DNA of 36,126 nt, taken from positions 1-36,126 of the forward strand of contig PKUC01000043.1 of NCBI GenBank assembly GCA_002868865.1, in the 5' to 3' direction. Position numbers and translations under genes: made by a program. This DNA is from Desulfuromonas sp. Lineage in GTDB: Bacteria > Desulfobacterota > Desulfuromonadia > Desulfuromonadales > Geopsychrobacteraceae. Shown piece by piece: positions 18,669 to 27,437 of the stretch. The notes beneath the pieces were generated by a model. The model had not been told where the DNA came from, searched no databases, and saw only the letters and a list, made by a program, of their open reading frames with translations. Every line of letters starts with the position of its first letter. Position 1 is the stretch's first letter.

Positions 18669-19525
18669 GTTTTTCCCGTCCGTTGTGGCTGGAGGGGCGG
18701 GAGTGTCGGTTGGATCTGTCCAGACCGCGGATTATGGGGATTCTCAACGTCACCCCCGATTCTTTTTCCGATGGGGGGTGTTTTGTCGACGTTGAACGAG
18801 CTGTTGCGCGGGCCCGGCAGATGGAAAACGACGGCGCGGATCTGATCGATATCGGCGGCGAAAGTACTCGCCCGGGGGCCGATGTGGTGTCGGTTCAGCA
18901 GGAGATCGATCGTGTCCTGCCGGTGATTGAACGTCTGCGCCGGGAAATGGCGCTGCCTCTGTCGATCGACACGACAAAGAGTGCGGTTGCTGCTGAGGCG
19001 CTACGGGCCGGAGCGAACTTCGTAAACGATATCAGTGGGCTGCATTTTGATCCGGATATGACCGGCGTTGTCGCGCAATACAGGGCTGGGGTGTTCTTGA
19101 TGCATACCCGGGGAACCCCGCGCGAGATGCAGGCCAATCTCGATTATCAGGACCTTTTGTCCGAGGTGTGTGCGTATCTGCAACGCGGGATCGACCTGGC
19201 ACAGGCAGCGGGGGTTTCCCGTCAGGCACTGGCGGTCGATCCTGGCATCGGCTTTGCCAAGAGCGCTCAGGCCAACCTGGCCCTGCTGGCACATCTGGAT
19301 CGCTTTCACCAGCTGGGCTGTCCAATCCTGCTGGGAACGTCTCGCAAGAGCTTCATCGGCCAGATCCTCGATCGGCCAGACCCCCGCCAGCGGGTTGCCG
19401 GAACCTTGGCGACAGTGGCGCTGGGAGTGGCCAGCGGGGTGCAGATCTTCCGCGTCCATGATGTCGGTGAGGCCCGGGATGCCGCGCTGGTGGCTTGGGC
19501 GATCCGTGAAGAGCGTCTGAATTAA
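18665..19525 (+). CDS. folP: dihydropteroate synthase
   Basis: Joins p-aminobenzoate to the pterin pyrophosphate in folate synthesis; target of sulfonamides. 286 residues. Motif [15 protein letters not shown] is at 24-38 and the loop GGESTRPGA at 64-72; [16 protein letters not shown], and the phosphate/pABA site with GTSRKSFIG follow. The start is GTG at 18665, overlapping the ftsH stop by GTGA, so translation is likely coupled to ftsH. cdaA follows after about 70 bases. Confidence 0.96.
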   Translation: MSFSRPLWLEGRECRLDLSRPRIMGILNVTPDSFSDGGCFVDVERAVARARQMENDGADLIDIGGESTRPGADVVSVQQEIDRVLPVIERLRREMALPLSIDTTKSAVAAEALRAGANFVNDISGLHFDPDMTGVVAQYRAGVFLMHTRGTPREMQANLDYQDLLSEVCAYLQRGIDLAQAAGVSRQALAVDPGIGFAKSAQANLALLAHLDRFHQLGCPILLGTSRKSFIGQILDRPDPRQRVAGTLATVALGVASGVQIFRVHDVGEARDAALVAWAIREERLN

Positions 19526-19595
19526 GTCCGTTTTTACCTTATGAAATCCCGCCCACGGTAACGTGGACGTTTGATGAGCGGCAATGGAGCCGGCG

Positions 19596-20372
19596 ATGCT
19601 TGATGTCCTGACCAACGTACGTATCCTCGATCTCCTCGATATCGGTATCGTTGCATTTATTATCTACCGGATTATCCTGCTGATCAAAGGGACTCGTGCG
19701 GTGCAGATGCTGTTGGGGCTGGCCGTTATCCTGATGGTCTATGTCGCCTCGCGGGTCGGTGACCTGCATACCCTCAACTGGTTCCTCAGTAACTTCCTCT
19801 CCTCCATTATTCTGGTGATTGTCGTCATTTTCCAGAACGATATCCGCCGCGCCCTGATGCATGTCGGGCGTAACCCCTTTTTCGCCGGTTTGACGCATGT
19901 GGAGGAATCGGAGATTATCGACGAACTGGTCAGCGCCGCGCTGTCGATGGCTAAACGCCGGATCGGGGCGCTGATGGTGATCGAGCGCGAAACAGGCCTC
20001 AAAGATTTTCTCAACGTGGGTACGCCGATCGATGCCAAAGTGACCAGCGAAATTATCACCTCGATCTTTCTGCCGGATTCCCCCATCCACGACGGTGCGC
20101 TGATTCTCCAGCAGGGCCGTTTGAAGCAGGCGGGCTGTTTTCTGCCCCTCAGCGAACGGGTCGACATCAACAAGCAGTTGGGAACCCGTCACCGGGCGGC
20201 GATCGGCCTGACAGAGATGGTCGATGCGGTGGTGATTGTCGTCTCGGAGGAGACCGGCAGGATTTCGGTGGTGGTCAACGGTGGAATTACCCGCAAACTC
20301 GACGCGGCGAGTCTGAAGAAGGTTCTCAAACGTCTGCTTGAGCCGCGCAGGGCCAAACGGAATAAGGGGTAG
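19596..20372 (+). CDS. cdaA: membrane diadenylate cyclase CdaA (c-di-AMP synthase)
   Basis: Condenses two ATP into the second messenger cyclic di-AMP. 258 residues from the ATG at 19596, which has GGAG six bases before it; an ATG at 19584 would add four residues and lacks a good site. Three N-terminal TM helices lie at about 15-30, 36-52 and 66-80, and the DisA_N cyclase domain at about 95-240. It carries the two defining motifs DGA (166-168, in SPIHDGALILQ) and RHR (198-200, in GTRHRAAIGLTE). The order cdaA-cdaR-glmM is the same as in Firmicutes, where CdaR and GlmM regulate the cyclase. The motifs are intact, so activity is expected. Confidence 0.95.
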   Translation: MLDVLTNVRILDLLDIGIVAFIIYRIILLIKGTRAVQMLLGLAVILMVYVASRVGDLHTLNWFLSNFLSSIILVIVVIFQNDIRRALMHVGRNPFFAGLTHVEESEIIDELVSAALSMAKRRIGALMVIERETGLKDFLNVGTPIDAKVTSEIITSIFLPDSPIHDGALILQQGRLKQAGCFLPLSERVDINKQLGTRHRAAIGLTEMVDAVVIVVSEETGRISVVVNGGITRKLDAASLKKVLKRLLEPRRAKRNKG

Positions 20373-20375
20373 ATA

Positions 20376-21050
20376 ATGCTGAAGCTCCTGACGGAAAATT
20401 GGACCCTGAAACTGACCTCGCTGGTGTTCGCCCTGATTCTGTGGATGTTCATCATGGGCGAACGGCGTCTTGAGGTTGGCTATGCGGTGCCGCTGCACCT
20501 GCAGAACGTCCCTGAGCAGCTGATGATCGCCAATGAGGTTCCCAGTCTGGTAGATGTGCGTATCAGCGGACCGCGGACCTTGCTGCTGAAGGTCAATCCC
20601 AACGATATGAGCATCGGTGTCGACCTGACCGACCTGAAGCCGGGGTTGACGACCTTTAAACGCCTTGAAGAAAAACTCAACATTCCGAGCGGGTTGCGCG
20701 TGACTCGCCTGTCCCCGTCCTATGTCGACATTAAACTCGACCGGATTCGGGAAAAGAGGATTCCGATCAAGGTCGTGCTGGAGGGTGCCCCTCCAGCCGG
20801 GTTTCGTCTCGCTGGCCTGACGGCGTCCCCCGAACAGGCGGTGATCGTCGGCGCGGAAAGTGAGCTCAAACGTATTTCGGAAGTGGCAACTGAGCCGGTC
20901 GACCTGTCCGGGGTTCAGGAGAGTTTTACCCTGCTGGTCCCTCTGCTTCACGAGGGAACCTACACGCGGATCAAAGATGAACAAACCACGGAAATTCACG
21001 TCAACGTAGAAGCCCGAACTGGAAGCCAGCGTGCACCGGCCGGAAATTAA
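20376..21050 (+). CDS. cdaR: YbbR-like domain protein, CdaA regulator (CdaR)
   Basis: Extracytoplasmic regulator of CdaA in the organisms studied. 224 residues: one N-terminal TM helix at about 13-30 ([16 protein letters not shown]), then YbbR-type repeats of about 80 residues rich in beta strands ([15 protein letters not shown]..., VDLTDLKPG..., IPIKVVLEG...). Firmicute CdaR usually has four YbbR units; the length here suggests about two to three. The gene starts 3 bases after the cdaA stop with AAGGGG before it. The regulatory role is inferred from family and position. Confidence 0.85.
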   Translation: MLKLLTENWTLKLTSLVFALILWMFIMGERRLEVGYAVPLHLQNVPEQLMIANEVPSLVDVRISGPRTLLLKVNPNDMSIGVDLTDLKPGLTTFKRLEEKLNIPSGLRVTRLSPSYVDIKLDRIREKRIPIKVVLEGAPPAGFRLAGLTASPEQAVIVGAESELKRISEVATEPVDLSGVQESFTLLVPLLHEGTYTRIKDEQTTEIHVNVEARTGSQRAPAGN

Positions 21051-21070
21051 AACAGGAGTCAAACGGTAAC

Positions 21071-22432
21071 ATGTCTGATCAAAGAAAACTGTTCGGGACC
21101 GACGGGGTCCGGGGTGTGGCCAATATCCCGCCGATGACGACAGAGATGGCCATGCAGCTGGGTCGCGCGGCGGCCCATATTTTTAAGAATGGCAATAAAC
21201 GCCACCGCCTGGTGATCGGTAAGGACACCCGCCTGTCCGGGTATATGCTCGAGAACGCGCTGGTTGCCGGGATCTGCTCGATGGGTGTCGATGTGCTCCA
21301 GGTTGGCCCGCTGCCGACGCCGGGGATCGCTTTTATTACCTCGTCGATGCGAGCCGATGCCGGTGTCGTGATATCCGCCTCTCATAACCCTTATCAGGAC
21401 AATGGCATCAAGTTCTTTTCGCGGGATGGGTTCAAGTTGCCCGACGAACTGGAGTTGAAGCTGGAACAGCTGGTGCTCTCCAGTGAGATCGATGAGATGC
21501 GCCCGATTGCCGATGAGGTCGGTAAGGCGTTCCGTATTGATGACGCGGTGGGTCGTTACGTGGTTTTTCTGAAGAACACCTTTCCCAAAGATCTCGATCT
21601 GCAGGGCCTGAAGATTGTTCTCGATTGCGCCAACGGTGCCGCGTATCGGGTTGCTCCGGCGGTTCTGCAGGAGCTCGGCGCTGAGGTTGTGCCCCTCGGC
21701 GTCAGTCCAAACGGCACCAATATTAATGCCGGCTGCGGCTCGACCTACCCCGAGGTGATTTCGGCAGCGGTACGTGAACATGGGGCCGATCTCGGGATCG
21801 CCCTGGACGGTGACGCCGACCGGGTGATCTTTGTCGATGAAAACGGCGATGAGGTCGACGGCGATCATATTATGGCTATCTGTGCATCGGCGATGATCGA
21901 CGAAGGCCGCCTGCAGCACAACACCGTGGTGGCCACGGTGATGAGCAATATGGGACTTGAAATTGCCATGAAGAAGATGGGTGGTCATCTGCTGCGCACC
22001 GCGGTCGGCGACCGGTATGTTGTCGAGGCGATGCGACAGGGTGGATATTCCCTCGGCGGAGAGCAGTCAGGCCACATGATCTTCCTCGATGACAATACCA
22101 CCGGCGACGGTGTGCTTTCGGCGCTTCAGGTGCTGGCCATTGTCCAGCGTAGCGGCCGTAAGCTCTCCGATCTGGCCGGGGTTATGACATCGTTACCGCA
22201 AGTGCTGGTTAATGTGCGCGTGCGCGAAAAATGTGATCTGCGCGAACACGCTGAGATCAGCAAGGTCATCAGCGCTGTTGAGCAGGACCTGGGTGATACC
22301 GGCCGGGTCCTGATCCGTTACTCCGGAACGGAGCCGCTGTTGCGGGTGATGCTCGAAGGGCAGGATCAGGGGCGGATCGAGCAGCAGGCGAATGACATCG
22401 CTGACGCGGTCCGGCAATATCTGGGCGAATAG
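21071..22432 (+). CDS. glmM: phosphoglucosamine mutase
   Basis: Interconverts glucosamine-6-phosphate and glucosamine-1-phosphate for UDP-GlcNAc, peptidoglycan and LPS. 453 residues. The N-terminus shows [12 protein letters not shown]; the phosphoserine is Ser104 in VVISASHNP; the Mg-binding DGDADR motif starts at 246; the sugar-binding GGEQSGH follows; and the C-terminal phosphate loop is RYSGTEP. GlmM binds and inhibits CdaA in Bacillus and relatives, and the gene order here allows the same partnership. AGGAG precedes the ATG. It is the last gene before pdxJ. Confidence 0.97.
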   Translation: MSDQRKLFGTDGVRGVANIPPMTTEMAMQLGRAAAHIFKNGNKRHRLVIGKDTRLSGYMLENALVAGICSMGVDVLQVGPLPTPGIAFITSSMRADAGVVISASHNPYQDNGIKFFSRDGFKLPDELELKLEQLVLSSEIDEMRPIADEVGKAFRIDDAVGRYVVFLKNTFPKDLDLQGLKIVLDCANGAAYRVAPAVLQELGAEVVPLGVSPNGTNINAGCGSTYPEVISAAVREHGADLGIALDGDADRVIFVDENGDEVDGDHIMAICASAMIDEGRLQHNTVVATVMSNMGLEIAMKKMGGHLLRTAVGDRYVVEAMRQGGYSLGGEQSGHMIFLDDNTTGDGVLSALQVLAIVQRSGRKLSDLAGVMTSLPQVLVNVRVREKCDLREHAEISKVISAVEQDLGDTGRVLIRYSGTEPLLRVMLEGQDQGRIEQQANDIADAVRQYLGE

Positions 22433-22485
22433 CAATCCCGGGGCGATCGCGAGACGGCCCGAAACATAAAGGTAAGGAGCGTATC

Positions 22486-23205
22486 TTGGCAAAGCTCGGA
22501 GTCAATGTCGATCATATCGCGACAATCCGTCAGGCACGCGGCATAGACGAACCCGATCCGGTGGCGGCTGCGGTGTTGGCTGAACTGGCCGGTGCTGACG
22601 GCATTACTGTTCATCTGCGTGAGGATCGTCGGCATATTCAGGACCGGGACGTTGAAATTCTACGGAAAACGGTCAAAACCCGGCTTAACCTGGAGATGGC
22701 CCTTACCGACGAGATGGTCGCTATCGCTCTTAAGTTACTTCCGGATTCTGTCACCCTAGTCCCCGAAGGGCGTCACGAACTGACCACCGAAGGTGGGCTC
22801 GATGCAATCCAGCTGCGGGCGACCCTCAAGCAGAAGATCGGTCTGATGAAACAGGCTGGAATTGTCGTCAGCCTCTTTGTCGAGCCGGATATCGAGCAGA
22901 TCAAGGCCAGTCACCGAGTCGGTGCGGATTATATCGAAATCCATACCGGGACGTACTGTGACGCAAAACTGGCGGCGAATCGCAGTGAGCAGCTTCAGCG
23001 GATCGAGGTCGCAATCCGGGCGGCCCGCAAGCTCGGTCTCGGGGTGAACGCCGGACACGGTCTGAACTATAAGAATATCGGGCCGGTCGTGGCCCTCGGA
23101 GGTATTGAGGAGTATAATATCGGTCACAGTATCGTAGCCAGGGCCTCTCTGGTGGGGATGGAGCGCGCTGTACGTGAGATGCTGGCGTTGCTGGCCGGAG
23201 GCTGA
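22486..23205 (+). CDS. pdxJ: pyridoxine 5'-phosphate synthase
   Basis: Last step of the DXP-dependent vitamin B6 route, condensing aminoacetone phosphate with deoxyxylulose phosphate. 239 residues. It begins with [17 protein letters not shown], has HLREDRRHI at 43-51, and carries [16 protein letters not shown] and VNAGHGLNY. The start is TTG at 22486 backed by AAGGAG six bases upstream (22474-22479), a clear case of a non-ATG start. acpS follows 2 bases after the stop, the order also seen in E. coli (pdxJ-acpS). Many PLP enzymes are encoded nearby (TrpB, TrpB2, aminotransferase). Confidence 0.96.
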   Translation: MAKLGVNVDHIATIRQARGIDEPDPVAAAVLAELAGADGITVHLREDRRHIQDRDVEILRKTVKTRLNLEMALTDEMVAIALKLLPDSVTLVPEGRHELTTEGGLDAIQLRATLKQKIGLMKQAGIVVSLFVEPDIEQIKASHRVGADYIEIHTGTYCDAKLAANRSEQLQRIEVAIRAARKLGLGVNAGHGLNYKNIGPVVALGGIEEYNIGHSIVARASLVGMERAVREMLALLAGG

Positions 23206-23207
23206 TC

Positions 23208-23588
23208 TTGGCTATCGTTGGCCTCGGGGTCGATCTGGTCCGGATCGCCCGTTTTGATGCCTTTGTGACCCGTGGGAAGATGGCGGTCATCCAGCGAATT
23301 TTTTCTGATAAAGAGCAGTCCTACTGCCTGACTCAGGCTCAACCGGGTCAGCACTTTGCGGTGCGCTTCGCTGCCAAGGAGGCCTTTCTCAAGGCGCTTG
23401 GTACCGGGCTTCGGGATGGGATCAGCTGGCAGGAGATGGTTGTTGAGCGCGACGAACTGGGGTGTCCGTCGCTTCAGGTTACGGGGCATGCCGCACGGGT
23501 TCTGGCCAAAAAGGGTGGGCGGAGTATTTACCTGTCGTACAGTCACGATGGTGACTATGGGGTCGCCACGGTTGTCCTGGAGGTTTGA
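23208..23588 (+). CDS. acpS: holo-[acyl-carrier-protein] synthase
   Basis: Transfers phosphopantetheine from CoA to ACP. 126 residues, the normal trimeric AcpS size. The metal-binding Asp9 lies in GLGVDLVRI and Glu58 in RFAAKEAFLKALGTG; the C-terminal half has the usual SYSHDGDYGVATVV. The start is TTG at 23208 with GGAGG about six bases before it, directly behind pdxJ. The stop abuts the ATG of the next gene. Confidence 0.95.
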   Translation: MAIVGLGVDLVRIARFDAFVTRGKMAVIQRIFSDKEQSYCLTQAQPGQHFAVRFAAKEAFLKALGTGLRDGISWQEMVVERDELGCPSLQVTGHAARVLAKKGGRSIYLSYSHDGDYGVATVVLEV

Positions 23589-25157
23589 ATGAAGCTGATC
23601 AGCGCCGGACAGATGCAGAACGCCGATCGATGCGCCATCGACCGTCTGGGAATCCCCGGTGCGGTGCTGATGGAGAACGCCGGTCGTGCTGCTACCGAAG
23701 TTATCTCCAGCGACTATCGGCAGCTGTTCCCGGGGCCTGTTCTGGTGCTGGCAGGAAAAGGCAACAACGGCGGCGACGGTTATGTTATTGCGCGCGGCCT
23801 TCTTGAGCGGGGCTGGCAAGTCAAAACCCTGGTGCTTGCGGACCATGATGCAATCGTTGGTGACGCAGGATTGATGCTCAGTATCCTGCAGAATATCGAG
23901 GCCTCGGCCGATTTTGTCACTGCACCCCAGGAACTGGCTGCCGTCGTGAGCGATTACGCGCCGCGACTGCTGATCGATGCCCTGCTCGGAACCGGACTGA
24001 CGTCGTCGGTGCACGGCCTCTACGCCGAGGCGATCGATCTGCTGAACGCCTCTGGCGCGCCCGTGGTCGCCGTCGATATCCCGTCGGGAGTCGATGGGTC
24101 GACCGGCCGGGTCATGGGTGGCGCGGTCGAGGCAGCGCTGACGGTTACCTTCGACAGCGCAAAGATCGGTCACGTTGTCTGGCCGGGGGGGCGGTACACC
24201 GGGCGTTTGTCGGTGGTCGAGATCGGAATCCCGCAGCGTTGCCACGATGAGAACCATCCTCCGTGCCATTTGCTCGACGGTGCTGAAGCTCGCAACCTGC
24301 TGCCGGATCGACCAAAAAATGGACACAAAGGACGCTTTGGTCATCTGCTGGTGGTTGCCGGATCGCCAGGGAAAACCGGTGCGGCAGCGCTGGCCGCCGA
24401 GGCTGGAATCCGGAGTGGCAGCGGGCTGGTGACTGCGGCCTGCCCGGCAGCGGTTCACGATATTCTTGAGGTCAAATTGACTGAGGCGATGACCCTGCCG
24501 CTGGCCGATACCGATGGTTTGCTGAATGAAAACGGTACGGATTTGTTGTTGGAACTGCTCCCCGGATTCCAGTCCCTTGTCCTTGGGCCTGGTTTGGGAG
24601 TGGGCAGCGGACTGGGGGGGTGCGTTCGCCGGATTATCGCGAACAGCTCGATCCCGATGGTTGTAGACGCGGATGCCTTGAATGCGCTGGCCGGAGAGAC
24701 GGATACGCTTCTGCGGATCCGGTGCGACCAGATGGTGTTGACTCCGCATCCGGGGGAGATGGCGCGCCTGACCGGACTGACGATCGCCGAGATCGAAGCT
24801 GATCGGTTCCGAGTTGCCCGCGATTTTGCTGTAACGTACGGTGTTGTGTTGATCCTCAAGGGGGCGGCCAGCGTGATTGCCGCACCGGATGGGCGGGTCA
24901 ATATCAACGGTAGCGGTAATGTTGGCCTCGCCAGCGGGGGCAGCGGAGACGTTCTGGCCGGGCTGATCGGCGGTCTGCTGGCCCAGGGGCTGGATGTTTT
25001 TGATGCAGCCAGCCTCGGTTGCTATCTGCACGGTCTGGCCGCTGACCGAATCGCCGCAGGGCAGGGCACCGCGGGGATGAAGGCGGGTGACCTTCTGGCT
25101 GAGCTGCCTGCCGCGCGCAGTCAATTATTTCAAGGAGATGAATATGCTTACCGCTAA
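23589..25157 (+). CDS. nnr: bifunctional NAD(P)H-hydrate epimerase / ADP-dependent NAD(P)H-hydrate dehydratase
   Basis: Repairs hydrated NADH and NADPH damage products. 522 residues with both domains fused. The YjeF_N epimerase occupies about 1-215 with MENAGRAATEVI and the loop GKGNNGGDG at 56-64; the ribokinase-like dehydratase occupies about 225-510 with GHLLVVAGSPGKTGAA, VVDADALN, LTPHPGEMARL and the catalytic GGSGD at 450-454. It begins with no gap after acpS. Its last 14 bases overlap the start of the CBS-domain gene. Confidence 0.96.
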   Translation: MKLISAGQMQNADRCAIDRLGIPGAVLMENAGRAATEVISSDYRQLFPGPVLVLAGKGNNGGDGYVIARGLLERGWQVKTLVLADHDAIVGDAGLMLSILQNIEASADFVTAPQELAAVVSDYAPRLLIDALLGTGLTSSVHGLYAEAIDLLNASGAPVVAVDIPSGVDGSTGRVMGGAVEAALTVTFDSAKIGHVVWPGGRYTGRLSVVEIGIPQRCHDENHPPCHLLDGAEARNLLPDRPKNGHKGRFGHLLVVAGSPGKTGAAALAAEAGIRSGSGLVTAACPAAVHDILEVKLTEAMTLPLADTDGLLNENGTDLLLELLPGFQSLVLGPGLGVGSGLGGCVRRIIANSSIPMVVDADALNALAGETDTLLRIRCDQMVLTPHPGEMARLTGLTIAEIEADRFRVARDFAVTYGVVLILKGAASVIAAPDGRVNINGSGNVGLASGGSGDVLAGLIGGLLAQGLDVFDAASLGCYLHGLAADRIAAGQGTAGMKAGDLLAELPAARSQLFQGDEYAYR

Positions 25158-25590
25158 AGATATTATGACCAGCAACGTGATCAGTGTAACCCTCGACACC
25201 GGACTGAAGGAATTGGCCAAGAAGTTTGTCGAGACCGGTGTCAGTTCGATGCCGGTGGTTGATGATCAGGGGGGGCTGCAAGGTGTTGTCAGTGAAACCG
25301 ACCTGATCGAACAGCAGAAGCCACTCCATATTCCGACGGTGATGGCCCTGTTCGATGGCGTCTTTTATCTCGATAGCGAAAAGAAGTTTCGTGAAGAGGT
25401 TGATCGGGTCACAGCGCAGACCGTCGGTGAGATCTGTAGCCGAACCCCTGTAACCTGCTCCCCCGAGGCGACAATTCGTGAAATAGCCGGGCTGATGACG
25501 ACGCACAAGGCGCACCTGATCCCGGTTCTCGATGGGGATACTCTGGTTGGTGTGGTTGCGCGTCTCGACCTGATCCGTGCTGCAGAGTAG
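25144..25590 (+). CDS. two-CBS-domain protein
   Basis: Stand-alone Bateman module that probably senses an adenosine nucleotide (AMP, ATP, NADH or similar). 148 residues with CBS1 at about 1-58 (MLTAKDIMTSNVISV... SSMPVVDDQGGLQGVVSETDL) and CBS2 at about 93-148 (VGEICSRTPVTC... HLIPVLDGDTLVGVVARLDLI), joined by a short linker. The start is the ATG at 25144 with AAGGAG six bases upstream; ATG 25138 touches the ribosome site and the longer frame from 25087 is nnr sequence. It has no catalytic partner domain, so its target is unknown. It is placed between nnr and tsaE with an overlap and a 3-base gap, hence co-transcribed. Confidence 0.88.
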   Translation: MLTAKDIMTSNVISVTLDTGLKELAKKFVETGVSSMPVVDDQGGLQGVVSETDLIEQQKPLHIPTVMALFDGVFYLDSEKKFREEVDRVTAQTVGEICSRTPVTCSPEATIREIAGLMTTHKAHLIPVLDGDTLVGVVARLDLIRAAE

Positions 25591-25593
25591 CTG

Positions 25594-26076
25594 ATGATCG
25601 AGTGGATTGTGACCACCGGGTCAGAGCGTGAGACGTTGTGTCTGGGTGAGCGGATCGGCCGCGTGGCTGAAGCGTCGACCCTGATCCTTCTGCAGGGCAA
25701 CCTCGGTGCCGGCAAAACCGTGCTTGCGCGCGGAATCGCCCGCGGCCTCGACGTTCCGGAGTCGACTCCGGTCACCAGCCCGACTTTCACCCTGATGAAT
25801 CACTATCCCGCCCGGCTTGATCTGTATCATTTCGATCTGTATCGCCTGTCTGATCCTGATGAGCTGATTGAGATCGGCTTTGACGAATTCGCCTATGGTA
25901 GCGGCGTCGCTCTGGTCGAATGGCCGGAGCGCCTAGAGGACAGTGGCTTTGACCGGTTGCATGTGGAGTTGGTCCGCCTTTCAGATCTGCAGAGGCAGAT
26001 CTGCTTCCGTGCCCGTGGTGAACGGTACGAACAGTTCCTTGATCGACTGGCCGCGGCGGGTGATGTCGACCGCTGA
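25594..26076 (+). CDS. tsaE: tRNA threonylcarbamoyladenosine biosynthesis ATPase TsaE
   Basis: P-loop ATPase that, with TsaD and TsaB, makes the t6A modification at position 37 of ANN-decoding tRNAs. 160 residues. Walker A GNLGAGKT is at 35-42, the switch region SPTFTLMNHY follows, and the HFDLYRL and EWPERL motifs are typical of the family. It starts 3 bases after the CBS gene. The grouping nnr-tsaE is common in bacteria. It is the last gene of this run; a 100-base gap with its own promoter signal separates it from lysC. Confidence 0.95.
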   Translation: MIEWIVTTGSERETLCLGERIGRVAEASTLILLQGNLGAGKTVLARGIARGLDVPESTPVTSPTFTLMNHYPARLDLYHFDLYRLSDPDELIEIGFDEFAYGSGVALVEWPERLEDSGFDRLHVELVRLSDLQRQICFRARGERYEQFLDRLAAAGDVDR

Positions 26077-26093
26077 GCGTCAGGACAAACCTT

Positions 26094-26122
26094 TTGACCC
26101 TGAAAAAAAATCCTGTTATTAA
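26094..26122 (+). promoter_or_regulatory. candidate sigma-70 promoter for lysC-cimA
   Basis: TTGACC (26094-26099) and TATTAA (26117-26122) are 17 bp apart in the otherwise AT-rich 100-base gap after tsaE. Transcription would start near 26129, leaving a leader of about 50 bases. That leader is too short for a lysine riboswitch, and no lysine-rich leader peptide is visible. Confidence 0.5.
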
Positions 26123-26176
26123 AGACAGTTCTATCTGAGCTGTAAACACAACAAAACCGAGGAGGAATACGCGGCT

Positions 26177-27412
26177 ATGTCCCTGGTTGTACAAAAATAC
26201 GGCGGTACATCCGTCGGAACGATAGAGCGGATTCGCAATGTGGCGAACCGGGTGGCAAAAACCTTCGACGCAGGCAATGAAGTGGTTGTTGTTGTCTCTG
26301 CCATGTCGGGGGAAACCAACCGCTTGGTCGCGCTTGCCAACGAGATGTGCGAATTCCCCAGCGATCGCGAGTATGACGTTTTGGTGTCGACCGGCGAGCA
26401 GGTCACTATCGCGTTGTTGTCGATGTGTCTGCAGTCGATGGGGTATGCCGCCAAAAGCTATCTGGGATCTCAGATTCCGATGGTGACCGATAACTCCCAC
26501 GCCAAAGCGCGGATCAAGCATATCGAAGATAAGAATATTCGCGCCGATCTGAAAAAGGGCTCGATCGTGATCGTCGCCGGTTTTCAAGGGATCGATGACG
26601 ACGGCAATGTGACGACTCTGGGGCGGGGTGGTTCGGATACCTCGGCGGTAGCGGTAGCCGCCGCGCTGAAGGCCGATGTCTGTGAAATCTACACAGATGT
26701 GGACGGGGTCTATACCACCGACCCACGGATGGTCCCCGAGGCGCGTAAAATCGAAAAGATTTCGTACGAGGAGATGCTCGAAATGGCGTCTCTTGGGGCC
26801 AAGGTCTTACAGATCCGTAGCGTTGAGTTCGCTAAGAAATACGGCGTGGTGGTCCATGTCCGTTCCAGCTTTGACGATAAACCGGGAACCCTGGTTATGA
26901 AGGAGGATGATGAGATGGAAACCGTATTGGTTTCGGGAATTGCGTTCAACAAGGACGAAACAAAGATCAGTATCTTCGGTGTGCCCGATAATCCCGGGGT
27001 TGCCGCGCAGATTTTCAGCCCGCTGTCCGAAGCGAATATCACCGTTGACATGATCATTCAGAATGTCTCCAGCGACGGTGCCACAGACCTGACTTTCACC
27101 GTCCCCAAGGCCGATTACAAAAAGGCCCTGCAGATCGTTGAAGAGGTGGCCACCGGTATCGGCGCCCGCGGTGTTCGCAGTGATGAGGCGATCGCCAAGG
27201 TGTCGATCATCGGTGTCGGGATGCGCTCTCATTCGGGTATCGCCAGCCAGATGTTCCAAACCCTGGCTAAAGAAGGGGTCAACATTCAGATGATCTCTAC
27301 CAGTGAAATTAAGGTTTCCTGTGTGATCGACGCCAAATATACAGAACTGGCGGTGCGGGTACTGCATGAAGCGTTCGGTCTTGACCGCTGCGCCGAAGAA
27401 GAGAGCTGCTAA
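26177..27412 (+). CDS. lysC: aspartate kinase
   Basis: Phosphorylates aspartate, the entry step to lysine, threonine, methionine and diaminopimelate. 411 residues, the length of monofunctional aspartokinase (no homoserine dehydrogenase fusion). It starts [14 protein letters not shown], has [19 protein letters not shown], the [11 protein letters not shown] motif and [13 protein letters not shown]; two ACT domains fill about 265-410 and would carry feedback control. AGGAGGAA lies 9 bases before the ATG. It is followed 25 bases later by cimA, so the two aspartate/isoleucine-related genes probably form one unit. Confidence 0.96.
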   Translation: MSLVVQKYGGTSVGTIERIRNVANRVAKTFDAGNEVVVVVSAMSGETNRLVALANEMCEFPSDREYDVLVSTGEQVTIALLSMCLQSMGYAAKSYLGSQIPMVTDNSHAKARIKHIEDKNIRADLKKGSIVIVAGFQGIDDDGNVTTLGRGGSDTSAVAVAAALKADVCEIYTDVDGVYTTDPRMVPEARKIEKISYEEMLEMASLGAKVLQIRSVEFAKKYGVVVHVRSSFDDKPGTLVMKEDDEMETVLVSGIAFNKDETKISIFGVPDNPGVAAQIFSPLSEANITVDMIIQNVSSDGATDLTFTVPKADYKKALQIVEEVATGIGARGVRSDEAIAKVSIIGVGMRSHSGIASQMFQTLAKEGVNIQMISTSEIKVSCVIDAKYTELAVRVLHEAFGLDRCAEEESC

Positions 27413-27437
27413 GTTCAGAACCGAAGGGTAGGCGACG

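Noticed and set aside
19539-21062. 507-codon minus-strand open frame opposite cdaA-cdaR
   Set aside because: Antisense shadow; the plus strand has motif-complete CdaA and YbbR proteins.
23124-25124. 666-codon minus-strand open frame opposite acpS-nnr
   Set aside because: Same effect; composition is rich in Arg, Gln and His with no recognisable domain, and real genes lie opposite.
26077-26176. Lysine riboswitch before lysC
   Set aside because: The leader is about 50 bases, far too short for the lysine riboswitch, and none of its conserved helices is visible.
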